In this document: one piece after another, positions 46,379-55,500 of the stretch | Layout of the letters: each line of letters starts with the position of its first letter | How positions within the stretch are numbered: the stretch's first letter is position 1 | Origin: an uncultured bacterium | Lineage (GTDB): Bacteria > Bacillota > Clostridia > Lachnospirales > Lachnospiraceae | Assembly (NCBI GenBank): GCA_905215405.1 | Contig: CAJMQE010000001.1 | Location: 1-64,000, forward strand | Direction of reading: 5' to 3' | Length of the DNA: 64,000 nt | Translations under genes and position numbers: made by a program | Notes under the pieces: generated by a model | The model's database searches: none | Told to the model about the DNA's origin: nothing | Seen by the model: only the letters and a program-made list of their open reading frames with translations

Positions 46379-48016
46379 TTATAATTCTTCGTCTTCGTCA
46401 TCCACATAAGAATCCAGCTCTTTATCATCCATATCTTTAATGTAATCCTCATATGCTTCTTCCAATTCTTCTTCCTCAAAAGAATCCGCTTCAGTATCCA
46501 ACGCTGTTTTCGCTACTTCAGCTCTATCTACTGTATCAACTCTATCTACTGTATCGACTCTATCTACAATATCATTTCCATCTACAGCATCAGGCTCCTC
46601 TTCTTGCGCATTTACTCCCGATTCGGAATTATCTAATGCTAAATTGGCTTTTTTCGTTTTCTGAGCTACTGGACTATCTGTTGCTAATTCTTTCGTCCCT
46701 GTACTTTCTGTTTCAAGAGTATTGGTTACTTCTTTAACAGATTCCGTATTCTTTTTTGTTACGGCTGCATCCACAGTATCCGGTTCTGCATCGCTGTCAC
46801 CTTTATTCTCAGACTCTGCATCTGAATTTTGGACAACCTCTGTACTCTGTGCATTTCTGACTTCGATCGTACTGACGAGTGAAGTTCTTGTTAAACGCTC
46901 ATAAAAATATACTGACTTTCTTGTGACCGCACATACAAAGACATGCAGTACAAAATATAAAAAGGCCGTTGCAAGTACAATCATACCTGCTCCTGTCATG
47001 ATCTGTTCCCTGTCTGACTGGGTATTGTTGAACACTTCCAGACAAAGATAGATATAAACCGGAATTGGTAGCAGACCAAGATAAAGTATCGCATTTCTTA
47101 CAGTCAGTGCCAGTATTCCCGGATGCCGTTTCTTTTGTGCTATAACTTTAATATTAACAATCGCTTTTCCCGCTGTACGTCCACCTGTCAGCCATGTTGT
47201 AAATGTCATACTGACAAACAATAATAAGAACGTCAGTAATATAAAATTAGGATTGTCATAATGAAATGTTCCAATGATGGAATGAAGATCATACTTCACA
47301 TTGACTGCTCTGATTGCAATATTACTGATCAGAACAACGATTCCTGCATCAATGACAAATGCCAGTCCACGTCTGAGGAAACTAATTTTCTGTCCTCTCC
47401 TATATGACATTTCATCAAGTTTTTCCCTGCCTGGCAGAAAGAAACTGCAGAGCGGTGTGATCCAGAACCCTACCATTCCACCAAATGTATTACAGATCAG
47501 ATCATCCACTTCAAACCATCTGTACGGATGTGGATATATGCCATAAAGACCACTCAACTGTGTCAATTCAAAGAACAGACTATAAAGGAATGAAAGGATC
47601 AGTACCTGATACCATTTTCGCTCAAAATAATATCTTAAATATACGCCAAATGGCAGTAATAACAATATATTGAATGCTATCTGCAGGAAATTATAATTGG
47701 CAAGTGCCGGCAGATACGTAGATGGATCACTCAGGACAAGACCTGACGAATTGATCCAGAGTCTGAACGCCGCAAATGGAACCAGCAGCATAGAGGTTCC
47801 ACTATCCTTTACCGATTCAATTGGCGGTAATGGAAGGATCGTCATGAAGTAGGATGTCATCATATAGAATATAAAAGAATAGACAACAATAATTCTTAAA
47901 ATCAACAATGCCCCGTATTTATGGTACTGATGAATTACATAAGGCAGCGTAAATAACGCCGATAATATTGGAAATATAGCAATTGCTGTTGCGATTGGAT
48001 AAATATAAACGCTCAT
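46379..48016 (-). CDS. VanZ-RDD fusion membrane protein with an acidic repetitive tail
   Basis: A 545-residue protein. Residues about 1-200 are a VanZ-like domain (NYNFLQIAFNILLLLPFGVYLRYYF; FFELTQLSGLYGIYPHPYRWFEVDDLICNTFGGMVG), about 215-375 an RDD domain (RRGLAFVIDAGIVVLISN; TWLTGGRTAGKAIVNIKV), and about 385-545 a very acidic, low-complexity cytosolic tail. In the tail an 18-bp repeat encodes VDTVDR copies. VanZ relatives affect teicoplanin tolerance; RDD proteins are membrane proteins of unclear function. The C-terminus is strongly negative (DDKELDSYVDDEDEEL). Confidence 0.82.
   Translation of the reverse strand: MSVYIYPIATAIAIFPILSALFTLPYVIHQYHKYGALLILRIIVVYSFIFYMMTSYFMTILPLPPIESVKDSGTSMLLVPFAAFRLWINSSGLVLSDPSTYLPALANYNFLQIAFNILLLLPFGVYLRYYFERKWYQVLILSFLYSLFFELTQLSGLYGIYPHPYRWFEVDDLICNTFGGMVGFWITPLCSFFLPGREKLDEMSYRRGQKISFLRRGLAFVIDAGIVVLISNIAIRAVNVKYDLHSIIGTFHYDNPNFILLTFLLLFVSMTFTTWLTGGRTAGKAIVNIKVIAQKKRHPGILALTVRNAILYLGLLPIPVYIYLCLEVFNNTQSDREQIMTGAGMIVLATAFLYFVLHVFVCAVTRKSVYFYERLTRTSLVSTIEVRNAQSTEVVQNSDAESENKGDSDAEPDTVDAAVTKKNTESVKEVTNTLETESTGTKELATDSPVAQKTKKANLALDNSESGVNAQEEEPDAVDGNDIVDRVDTVDRVDTVDRAEVAKTALDTEADSFEEEELEEAYEDYIKDMDDKELDSYVDDEDEEL
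46529..46572 (-). repeat. 18-bp in-frame repeat encoding VDTVDR
   Basis: CTATCTACTGTATCAACT-like units repeat two to three times inside the VanZ-RDD tail, giving the protein repeat VDRVDTVDRVDTVDR. Confidence 0.85.
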
Positions 48017-48033
48017 TTTCTCTTCCTCGTAAA

Positions 48034-48876
48034 TTAATCTATTTTCAGCGTGTGCAGGATTTCTTCAAAGCATACACCATCGGGCTCAGGTATCTGTCGT
48101 TCAATAGAAATCTGAATACATCTTTTTACGAATTGTGCAGCTTTTCTGACAGACTTTTCAAAATCAACGCCATTCACAGCATCTGCGCAGATGATAGAAG
48201 AGAAAACATCGCCGGTTCCGCACCTTGGTGTTCCTACTTTTTTCGTCCTTAACAGTTTTCCACCTTTGCCCTTTTCATATACATAGTTTCCCACATACTT
48301 TGGAAACTGTAAACCAGTAATCACTATTTTTTCAGGTCCAAGATCACAAAGTCTGCCTGCGAGTGTTTCCAGATCCGCCTGTTTCCACTCATGCGCACGA
48401 TAGACAGTCCCCGTAAGAATACAGGCTTCTGTCAAATTGGGCGTAATAATATCAGCCATTTTGACCAGTTCCCGCATCTGTTCACACATTTCCTGTGTGT
48501 ACGTGGTATATTTTTTCCCGTCATCACCCATGACCGGATCAACAATGACCTGCGTTCTCTGATCCTGAAACTCTTTTATGAATTTTTTCACGATCTCGAT
48601 CTGTCTTACTGATCCGAGAAATCCAGTATAAATGCCTTCAAAACGTAGATCAAGTTTCTTCCATTTTGCAATGTAGCTTTCCATTTTGTCCGTATAATCA
48701 TCAAAAAAATAATCTTCGTATCCTGTATGATTAGAAAAAATTGAAGTCGGTACCGGACAATATTGTACCCTCATATAAGAAATAATGGGCATGGACACTG
48801 TTGTAGAACAGCGTCCAAACCCAGAAATATCATTAATAGCTGCAATTTTCTTCTGATTGTTATGTGACATCTTCAT
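48034..48876 (-). CDS. pdxY: Pyridoxamine/pyridoxal kinase (PdxY/PdxK type)
   Basis: A 280-residue ribokinase-superfamily enzyme phosphorylating B6 vitamers to salvage PLP. Motifs: INDISGFGRCSTTVSMPI at the N-terminus, VIVDPVMGDDGKKY, DIITPNLTEACILTG and the catalytic GTPRCGTGDVFSSIICA near residue 215, with the anion-hole GTGD. 18 bases separate it from the downstream VanZ-RDD gene, so they are probably co-transcribed. Confidence 0.88.
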   Translation of the reverse strand: MKMSHNNQKKIAAINDISGFGRCSTTVSMPIISYMRVQYCPVPTSIFSNHTGYEDYFFDDYTDKMESYIAKWKKLDLRFEGIYTGFLGSVRQIEIVKKFIKEFQDQRTQVIVDPVMGDDGKKYTTYTQEMCEQMRELVKMADIITPNLTEACILTGTVYRAHEWKQADLETLAGRLCDLGPEKIVITGLQFPKYVGNYVYEKGKGGKLLRTKKVGTPRCGTGDVFSSIICADAVNGVDFEKSVRKAAQFVKRCIQISIERQIPEPDGVCFEEILHTLKID

Positions 48877-48921
48877 GTTTCTTACCTCAAATCCAGCTTT
48901 TGCCTTGATTTCCCGTAAAAT

Positions 48922-49812
48922 TTACTTTTGATTTAATTTTCCAAACTTCGGCATATGGGAACCGCCTGCCTTTGGAGCATTTTTGCCATTGTAGCTAAGC
49001 ATGCTGTCCAAATATTTTACATTGACCTGATATACAATATAGATGACCGCTGCAAATGCTACAGCTTTAATTGCAAATGGAATTACTGTGCCATTAAAAG
49101 TTGCTCTGTCATAGAATTTAAATGGTAATAACACACAGAAATTCATTGCCGCACTGATTGCATACCAGTATTTTGGTAACTTTCCGTCTGTTACACCGTA
49201 ATTGACCATTGCAAGAGCGATATTTAAAACAATATCCAAAACTGCACTGATACCGCACAAGATCCAATGGATTGCAGGTGCTGTGAACAATATGGATATA
49301 TCATTATAAGTACTGATTGCGTCAGCTTCTGTAAAATCCCTGAACACTTCTGCAAGGCCGCTAGAATTAATTGCTGAGCACCATACGATCATTGTAAATG
49401 TTGAGAATGCATACATGACAGCATCACCCATTCCAAGTCCCAGACCAAGCATCATAACATCGCCAGGTCCATCATATCTGCCCTGTAACATTTTGGTCAG
49501 TACGATTCTTGCCACTGTGAACATAAGTACCGAGAGCATCAAAAACAGTACGGTAACTGCCTCCGTATTTTGCTCTGACTGATTAGCTATACCTGGAATC
49601 AGGTACACCAATGCTGATAAAACACTGTATCCAATAAAACAAAATACAATATATCCGATAATTCCTGTTATGAGTGGTATGAATTTTGCTCTGTATCTCT
49701 TAAAAAATATAAACATAAGTACAAAGATACAGGAAATGATAACAATACCACCTGCACTCAGCATATTGACAGTGTCGGATGTAACTGTCTGTGTTAAGTC
49801 GATGTTTTCCAT
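48922..49812 (-). CDS. Polytopic membrane protein, YhfC-like layout
   Basis: A 296-residue protein with about eight membrane helices. The segment VARIVLTKMLQGRYDGPGDVMMLGLGLGMGDAVMYAF resembles the YhfC-family core (normally an EExxR helix followed by a GLGHGG-type helix), but the glutamates and the His are absent here. So it may be a non-catalytic relative or something else. The start at 49810-49812 follows GGAGG. It precedes pdxY by about 45 bases. Confidence 0.5.
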   Translation of the reverse strand: MENIDLTQTVTSDTVNMLSAGGIVIISCIFVLMFIFFKRYRAKFIPLITGIIGYIVFCFIGYSVLSALVYLIPGIANQSEQNTEAVTVLFLMLSVLMFTVARIVLTKMLQGRYDGPGDVMMLGLGLGMGDAVMYAFSTFTMIVWCSAINSSGLAEVFRDFTEADAISTYNDISILFTAPAIHWILCGISAVLDIVLNIALAMVNYGVTDGKLPKYWYAISAAMNFCVLLPFKFYDRATFNGTVIPFAIKAVAFAAVIYIVYQVNVKYLDSMLSYNGKNAPKAGGSHMPKFGKLNQK

Positions 49813-50117
49813 AAAAAAGTGAATCCTCCTGCTTACTGTATTATGATCCGGGCCTGTCCTGCCTGCCCTGACCATTTTTTCATAACTTCTTAAATTCTAC
49901 CATACTTTCAGACTTTTATGAACCTCATTTCCTAAACATATTGTAAAATTTTTATGATATGTATATTATCTCATTTTCTTTTTCCACATTTTTCTGTTTC
50001 ATTTGCGGATTGCCCTTTTTTCAATATTCCGTTCATCCGATTCACTTTATAATTATACAAAATATAGACAATCAATGTATATTTATAACGTCTGATCTGT
50101 AAAATGAGCAAATGAAA

Positions 50118-50142
50118 AGAGCAGTCGATAAACGACTGCTCT
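50118..50142 (-). terminator. Terminator of the cold shock gene
   Basis: AGAGCAGTCG and CGACTGCTCT form a perfect 10-bp stem with a short loop, about 90 bases past the csp stop; a T-rich stretch follows on the minus strand. Confidence 0.75.
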
Positions 50143-50231
50143 CATCATAATCTCGTTGTGTAACAATATATCCTTCTAAATTTCAATATCTATATTTCCA
50201 TAATAAAAGGCACACTGTAAAACTTCTTTGA

Positions 50232-50429
50232 TTATAATTTTGTTACGTTTGTAGCCTGAGGTCCTTTTGCTCCGTCAATTACGTCAAATTCAACTTCAGC
50301 GCCTTCATCTAAAGACTTAAAGCCATCCATGTTGAGTCCTGTGTAATGTACAAAAACATCTTTTCCTTCTTCGTCAGAAATAAATCCGTAACCTTTTTGG
50401 TTGTTAAACCATTTTACTGTACCTTTCAT
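50232..50429 (-). CDS. csp: Cold shock protein (CspA family)
   Basis: A 65-residue single OB-fold RNA/DNA chaperone: MKGTVKWFNNQKGYGFISDEEGKDVFVHYTGL contains RNP1 (KGYGFI) and RNP2 (VFVHY), and GPQATNV ends the fold. The start at 50427-50429 follows GGAGG; an upstream in-frame start would add five residues. A small hairpin (50455-50471) stands just upstream of the ribosome site and could modulate translation with temperature. Confidence 0.95.
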   Translation of the reverse strand: MKGTVKWFNNQKGYGFISDEEGKDVFVHYTGLNMDGFKSLDEGAEVEFDVIDGAKGPQATNVTKL

Positions 50430-50454
50430 TTTGAGTACCTCCAAAAAATAAATA

Positions 50455-50471
50455 TGGTGTTATCATCACCA
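50455..50471 (-). promoter_or_regulatory. Short hairpin in the csp leader
   Basis: TGGTG and CACCA pair around a 7-base loop about 12 bases upstream of the csp GGAGG site. It is a weak stem and only suggestive of temperature-dependent leader folding. Confidence 0.35.
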
Positions 50472-50722
50472 ATCAAATAATAGCATAACTGGTATTTTCT
50501 GTCAATAAAATAGACTGTATTTTATGCATGTTTTTTATTTTTTTTTAACAATTTGTCCATTTTCAGATTCTTGTGTTAAAAATCAGAATATTTATATTAT
50601 TTGTATAGCCATACGCTTTATCACTTCAATGCATGTCATTTTCTCTATACAATATACATAATTTATGCAGCTAAGTTATATAAGTCTGTCCGTTGCGCTA
50701 TCGTATTTTTTGAGGTTCTCTG

Positions 50723-52576
50723 TTATTTCATCGCTCTCATAGAATTGAGGATTGCAATAAATGCAACGCCGACATCCGCAAATACGGCAAGCCACATTGA
50801 TGCAAGGCCAAGCGCGCCAAGTACAAGTACAACCGCTTTCACTCCAAGTGCAAAAACGATATTTTCACGTGCAATTCGGATTGTCTTTTTCGCGATTCGG
50901 ATTACTTCAGCAATTTTAGATGGCTGATCATCCATAATAACAATATCTGCAGCTTCGATTGCCGCATCAGATCCCATACCGCCCATAGCTATACCTGCAT
51001 CTGCTCTTGCAAGAACCGGAGCATCATTGACACCATCCCCTACAAATGCTGTACCGCTGTGAGATGCTTTCATCACTTCCTCGAACTTCTCTACTTTGTC
51101 CTGTGGAAGCAGTTCTGCATATACCTTTGTAATTCCGATCTCCTGTGCAACTTTTTCTGCAATTGCACGATTGTCTCCTGTCAGCATAACAAGATTTCTG
51201 ACACCAGCCTTTTTGAGTTCTCTGATTGCCTCTTTCGTGTCCGCTTTAATCTCATCCGCAATTACAATACAACCTGCAAATACGCCATCGACTGCAACGT
51301 AGACAACTGTTCCGACTTCTTTGGATTCCTGATAAGCAATCTGATATTTCTGCATCAACTTCACATTTCCTGCCAGAACCTGTTTTCCCTCTACCATTGC
51401 ACTGATTCCATGTCCTGCAATTTCCTGAACATCAGATACCTGACTTTCCAGAATTTCTTTTCCATAAGCATTTCTTAGTGAAACTGCAATTGGATGATTG
51501 GAATAAAATTCTGCAATTGCTGCATACTTTACGACTTCATCTTCTGTAAAGTCCGCATCGCTATTATTTTCTACCTTTGTCACCTGGAATGTACCTTTTG
51601 TCAGTGTTCCCGTTTTATCAAATACGATAGAATCTACTTTTGAGATTACTTCCAGATAATTGCTTCCCTTTACAAGAATTCCTTTTCTAGAAGATCCACC
51701 AAGGCCACCAAAGAAACTTAACGGAATTGAAATAACAAGCGCACATGGACATGATACTACAAGAAAAATCATTGCTCGATATACCCATGTTGAAAACTGA
51801 TCAAATCCAAGTACCATTGTTGGAATCGCCGCAAGAAGAACTGCGCCAATAACAACAGCTGGTGTATAATACCTTGCAAATTTTGTAATAAAATTCTCTG
51901 TTTTTGCTTTTTTGCTACCAGCATTTTCGACAAGATCAAGAATCTTGCTGACTGTTGACTCGCCAAATGCTTTTGTGACCTGAATATAGAGTGTTCCCGT
52001 TGTGTTAATACAACCAGAAAGAATTGCCTCTCCCTGCTTTACTTCTCTTGGCACAGACTCTCCTGTCAGCGCTTTTGTATCCAGTGTTGAAGTTCCTTCT
52101 GTTACCACACCATCAAGTGGCACTTTTTCACCTGGTTTTACAAGAATTGTATCTCCTATTGCCACTTCATCTGGAGATACCTTTTCTGGTTTTCCATCAC
52201 GAATAATATTTGCATAATCAGGTCTGATATCCATCAGCTCTGAAATAGATTTTCTGGAATTGTAAACTGCATAGGACTGGAACAGTTCTCCGACCTGATA
52301 GAACAGCATTACCGCTACCCCTTCAGGATATTCTCCTACCAGAAATGCACAGACCGTTGCAATTGTCATTAGAAACTGTTCATCGAACACCTGTCCTCTG
52401 AGAATATTCTGTGCTGCACTCTTGATTACATCGTTTCCAATCAGCAGATATACTGCAAGAAACATGATCAGTGAAATTGTATCTGCCGGCTGAACAATCT
52501 TATCGACCAGCATTGCTGCTGCAAACGCAATCAGACTGATAATAATTCGTTTAAATCTTCTTTTTATCTTCTTCAT
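50723..52576 (-). CDS. cadA: Heavy-metal P1B-type ATPase (Cd/Zn/Pb exporter type)
   Basis: A 617-residue metal exporter. TGES (KALTGESVPRE), the membrane metal site SCPCALV, DKTGTLTKG phosphorylation site, HP motif (SNHPIAVSL) and GDGVNDAPVLARADAGIAMG are all visible. CPC with C-terminal MWLAVFADVGV (Asp in the last helices) indicates the Zn/Cd/Pb group. The protein starts directly with membrane helices and has no N-terminal metal-binding domain; that domain is encoded as a separate gene at 52770. Confidence 0.9.
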   Translation of the reverse strand: MKKIKRRFKRIIISLIAFAAAMLVDKIVQPADTISLIMFLAVYLLIGNDVIKSAAQNILRGQVFDEQFLMTIATVCAFLVGEYPEGVAVMLFYQVGELFQSYAVYNSRKSISELMDIRPDYANIIRDGKPEKVSPDEVAIGDTILVKPGEKVPLDGVVTEGTSTLDTKALTGESVPREVKQGEAILSGCINTTGTLYIQVTKAFGESTVSKILDLVENAGSKKAKTENFITKFARYYTPAVVIGAVLLAAIPTMVLGFDQFSTWVYRAMIFLVVSCPCALVISIPLSFFGGLGGSSRKGILVKGSNYLEVISKVDSIVFDKTGTLTKGTFQVTKVENNSDADFTEDEVVKYAAIAEFYSNHPIAVSLRNAYGKEILESQVSDVQEIAGHGISAMVEGKQVLAGNVKLMQKYQIAYQESKEVGTVVYVAVDGVFAGCIVIADEIKADTKEAIRELKKAGVRNLVMLTGDNRAIAEKVAQEIGITKVYAELLPQDKVEKFEEVMKASHSGTAFVGDGVNDAPVLARADAGIAMGGMGSDAAIEAADIVIMDDQPSKIAEVIRIAKKTIRIARENIVFALGVKAVVLVLGALGLASMWLAVFADVGVAFIAILNSMRAMK

Positions 52577-52668
52577 AAGCTCTCCTTATTGTCTTTGACA
52601 CCTCACGTGCTGTCTTCTTTATGAATTTAATTTTACATTTCTTTCATAAACATCTAAACCACCAAATA

Positions 52669-52736
52669 GAAAAAGCGGATTACTCTATTCATTTGCTTCT
52701 GGATACAGAAACTTTTATGAATATGCATAATCCGCT
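52669..52736 (-). terminator. Terminator-like long hairpin between the HMA and ATPase genes
   Basis: AGCGGATTA (52674-52682) and TAATCCGCT (52728-52736) pair perfectly, with inner ATTCAT/ATGAAT and TTCTG/CAGAA stems, and on the minus strand TTTTTC follows. It is positioned to attenuate transcription into the ATPase gene. Confidence 0.7.
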
Positions 52737-52769
52737 CAACAGTCTCATAATCTGGAACTGCTTTACAGA

Positions 52770-52991
52770 TTACAGTTCGATTACTTCTACATCTGGTTCA
52801 TATTTTTTAACTGTCTTCTTAATTGCCTTAAATAATTCAGCAACCTTTGCTTCCTCGCATTCAATAACTAATTTCTGTGAAAGAAGATTTACAGATGCAC
52901 TTTCAACTCCATCCATCTTTGCTACATCATTTTCGATTTTTGCTGCGCAGTTTGCGCAATCCAGATCTTCTAATTTAAAACTCTTTCTCAT
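52770..52991 (-). CDS. Heavy-metal-associated (HMA) domain protein
   Basis: A 73-residue ferredoxin-like metal-binding domain: LEDLDCANCAAKIENDVAKMDGVESASVNLLSQKLVIE with CxxC at Cys12 and Cys15. Usually this domain is fused to the N-terminus of a P1B ATPase or is a copper chaperone. Here it is free-standing between the ArsR-type repressor and the ATPase gene that lacks one, so it likely supplies metal to that ATPase. Confidence 0.88.
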   Translation of the reverse strand: MRKSFKLEDLDCANCAAKIENDVAKMDGVESASVNLLSQKLVIECEEAKVAELFKAIKKTVKKYEPDVEVIEL

Positions 52992-53106
52992 ACTATTTAC
53001 CTCTCTTTTTTTATTATTTTTCTGCCCTTGAAACAGCTATGCAAACTGCGATATCGAATACATCATCAAGATGTACCTTTTCTTCGTTTGCTGACTGTCT
53101 GGCAGT

Positions 53107-53517
53107 CTATTCACGAATATGTTCGAATCCCTGACACAGGATTGTCTGGATATGACCATCTGATAAGGAATAAAATACTGTTTTTCCTTCTCTTCTGAAC
53201 TTAACCAGTTGCATCTGCTTGAGTGTACGAAGCTGATGCGAGATTGCTGACTGGCTTGCATTCAGCAGCTGTGCAATGTCGCATACACACATTTCCGACT
53301 GCATCAGTACATATAAGATTTTAATTCTGGTCGAATCTGCAAACACTTTGAAAAAGTCAGCCAGATCGTATAAAAGTTCTTCATCAGGCATGTGTTCATT
53401 TACTGCTTTCACAATGTCTTCATGCACATGAATGAAATCACACTGATCTATTCTGCTATCCGTTTTCTCTGTGCTCTTTGCATCTGCTACCAGTTTTTCT
53501 TCATTTTTGTCAGCCAT
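53107..53517 (-). CDS. cadC: CadC/SmtB-type metal-responsive ArsR-family repressor
   Basis: A 136-residue repressor: LADFFKVFADSTRIKILYVLMQSEMCVCDIAQLLNASQSAISHQLRTLKQMQLVKFRREGKTVFYSL. The Cys pair MCVCD is the alpha-3 metal site; HVHEDIV near the N-terminus may add a ligand, as in CadC. Start at 53515-53517 after AAGGAG. It heads the repressor-HMA-ATPase operon and should bind the operator at 53590-53615. Confidence 0.9.
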   Translation of the reverse strand: MADKNEEKLVADAKSTEKTDSRIDQCDFIHVHEDIVKAVNEHMPDEELLYDLADFFKVFADSTRIKILYVLMQSEMCVCDIAQLLNASQSAISHQLRTLKQMQLVKFRREGKTVFYSLSDGHIQTILCQGFEHIRE

Positions 53518-53589
53518 CTTTTCTCCTTTTTTCTTACTAACATCTGTTAAAGTATCTGTAGACGAACCTAAGCAAGTCATGTTCGAATG

Positions 53590-53615
53590 AACATATGAAT
53601 GATTGTTCATATGTT
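53590..53615 (-). promoter_or_regulatory. Operator of the cad-type operon
   Basis: AACATATGAA (53590-53599) and TTCATATGTT (53606-53615) are perfect inverted arms with a 6-bp spacer, matching the SmtB/CadC/CzrA-type site. A TATAAC-like -10 box (about 53613-53618, minus strand) overlaps it, so binding would block the promoter. Confidence 0.75.
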
Positions 53616-53701
53616 ATAATGTAAATATAGCACAATTTTCTAAGATGTCAATAGTAATTTTAATTTTCATTTCTGAAATTAATTTTCACTTTTCATTTCT
53701 G

Positions 53702-54972
53702 TTATTTCTTTTCACTACTTTTTTTATACTTAACGGGCAGATACTGCACTGCAATTCTATTTTCCGGATTTACATCACAACAATATAGCACGAACAGAAA
53801 GAACCACTCCAACGGTTTCATAATAAAATAAACAATATCACAGGCTGTTTTTGTTCTGATCAGCCGTGCTACCGGCAGTCCATAAGTATCATAAAAATGC
53901 CGTAAACAGGCGTGAAAATGCGGAGTCCGCTCCTCCAATACCTGCTCAAAAGCATTCGCTATACAGAACTGACGGTTCACAACAACTCTATGTCCATGCC
54001 TTTCCCCCATTCGGATCGGTTTGACAATTTTTTCGTGCCCTCCTGCTGCAACTGTACATAAATAGTGCTCATCCCGATACAGATTGGGTGGTGCTGTCCT
54101 GCCAGACAACCTCCAGTCTGCCGTTTCTGTCCATGCCTTGATCACTGCATCCGGTTTCTGTCCAAATAATGCCAGGACACACAAAAGTATTCCCAACAGT
54201 GGCCACATGAGCAGAAAGCCCCACAATGCCAGTAAACAGCCTTCTCCATTTTTCGGTTCAATACAGACAAGATGCCTGTATTCTCCCTATTCTTTTCATC
54301 CTGCCTACATTCCGCCGCCTTCCATTCGTTCCATTCTAAGATCTTGGTTCGAATCGTTTTTACTGCAATGATAATTAGATTCACCGGTAAAACGCATAAA
54401 ATATAATATTCACTGGCGGATACCTGTATACACCACATAACACTCTCAAATACCCCAAGATACATTGCTGAAATTGACAGAACTATTACAAGTGGTGGCA
54501 TTTTCTTAAGTGGAATCAGTAACAGAAGCAGATACCCAGCAAATCCGATTCCGCAAAATGTGCAAAATGTCGGCAAACCTTCCGTCCAAACCGGCTGGTG
54601 CACCTGACTGTTATAGATTTCCTGAAACCATTGTGCTTCAGGCACAATGTCAGAAAATACCGCCGTATATAATATACTATAGATCACACCCAGAATAATT
54701 GTGATCCATTCATTGACCATCGCCTGTTTCATGAGTACCTTATCTGATGGTGCCACAAAGATCAGAACTATATTTACTAGGGTCAGTACCACTGGATACA
54801 TCAGAAACAGTCCAAACAAAGCCCATAGGATCAGAACATCGATAAATGAAACTCTGCTGGCCTGTGAGTGACTGATATCTATAAGCATAGCTGCAAATCC
54901 CACTACCACTGCCATTAAAAATTCATACACGAGTAATCTTCTTTTTATATGACTCCAAACTCTTTTCACCAT
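53702..54972 (-). pseudogene. DUF6688-family membrane protein gene, frameshifted
   Basis: The first part (from 54972) encodes about seven membrane helices (VYEFLMAVVVGFAAMLIDI, ILWALFGLFLMYPVVLTLVNIVLIFV and others). Near 54285 the frame changes: in the next frame YRHLVCIEPKNGEGCLLALWGFLLMWPLLGILLCVLALFGQKPDAVIKAWTETADW continues, followed by CTVAAGGHEKIVKPIRMGERHGHRVVVNRQ and KPENRIAVQYLPV-like sequence typical of DUF6688. The combined length is two over a multiple of three, so one base lost or two gained. Either half may still be translated. Function of DUF6688 is unknown. Confidence 0.78.
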
Positions 54973-55020
54973 TTCTGTTTTACTCCTCTACAATTCCTGC
55001 TATACGCGATCCTATTATCT

Positions 55021-55500
55021 TCAGTCCTGGAGATACTTTACCATGATATACTCCTCTTCATTCTGATCTATTATGACAAAACCTGCTTTCTGATACATTT
55101 TCAATGCATAATTTTCCTTCTGAACCGACAGGGATACCTGTTCGTAATGCTTCCTTTTCAATAGTTTCAGCATTTGCTGCAGCAAGGCTGTCCCGATTCC
55201 TGCGCCCCGATATTCCCTAAATAATGAGATTGCCATGGAAGGCGTCTGTTCATCCACATGTCCATAATCATTCATAATTCTAACCCAGACTGCCCCCGCT
55301 ACCCTGCCATCGACTCTGGCCAGAAGTGCGTGATCATGTTCCCCGCTTCCAAAATCTTTTATATAGACCTGTAGTTGAGGTTCATTGATAATTTCTCTAG
55401 CTGGGGCACTGCCTCCCTGCGGTATAAAAATTGCCTCATAAAGGAACTTCTTTAACAAAGGACTTTCTGATGCATTCATCTTATCTATCGTAAACTCCAT
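55021..55500 (-). CDS. GNAT-family N-acetyltransferase
   Basis: A 159-residue acetyltransferase. The acetyl-CoA site RGAGIGTALLQQMLKLLK and QKENYALKMYQKAGFVI are the GNAT motif A and B regions. AGAVWVRIMND precedes. Substrate unknown. The start at 55498-55500 follows GGAAG; it overlaps the VanZ gene end by 20 bases. Confidence 0.85.
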   Translation of the reverse strand: MEFTIDKMNASESPLLKKFLYEAIFIPQGGSAPAREIINEPQLQVYIKDFGSGEHDHALLARVDGRVAGAVWVRIMNDYGHVDEQTPSMAISLFREYRGAGIGTALLQQMLKLLKRKHYEQVSLSVQKENYALKMYQKAGFVIIDQNEEEYIMVKYLQD

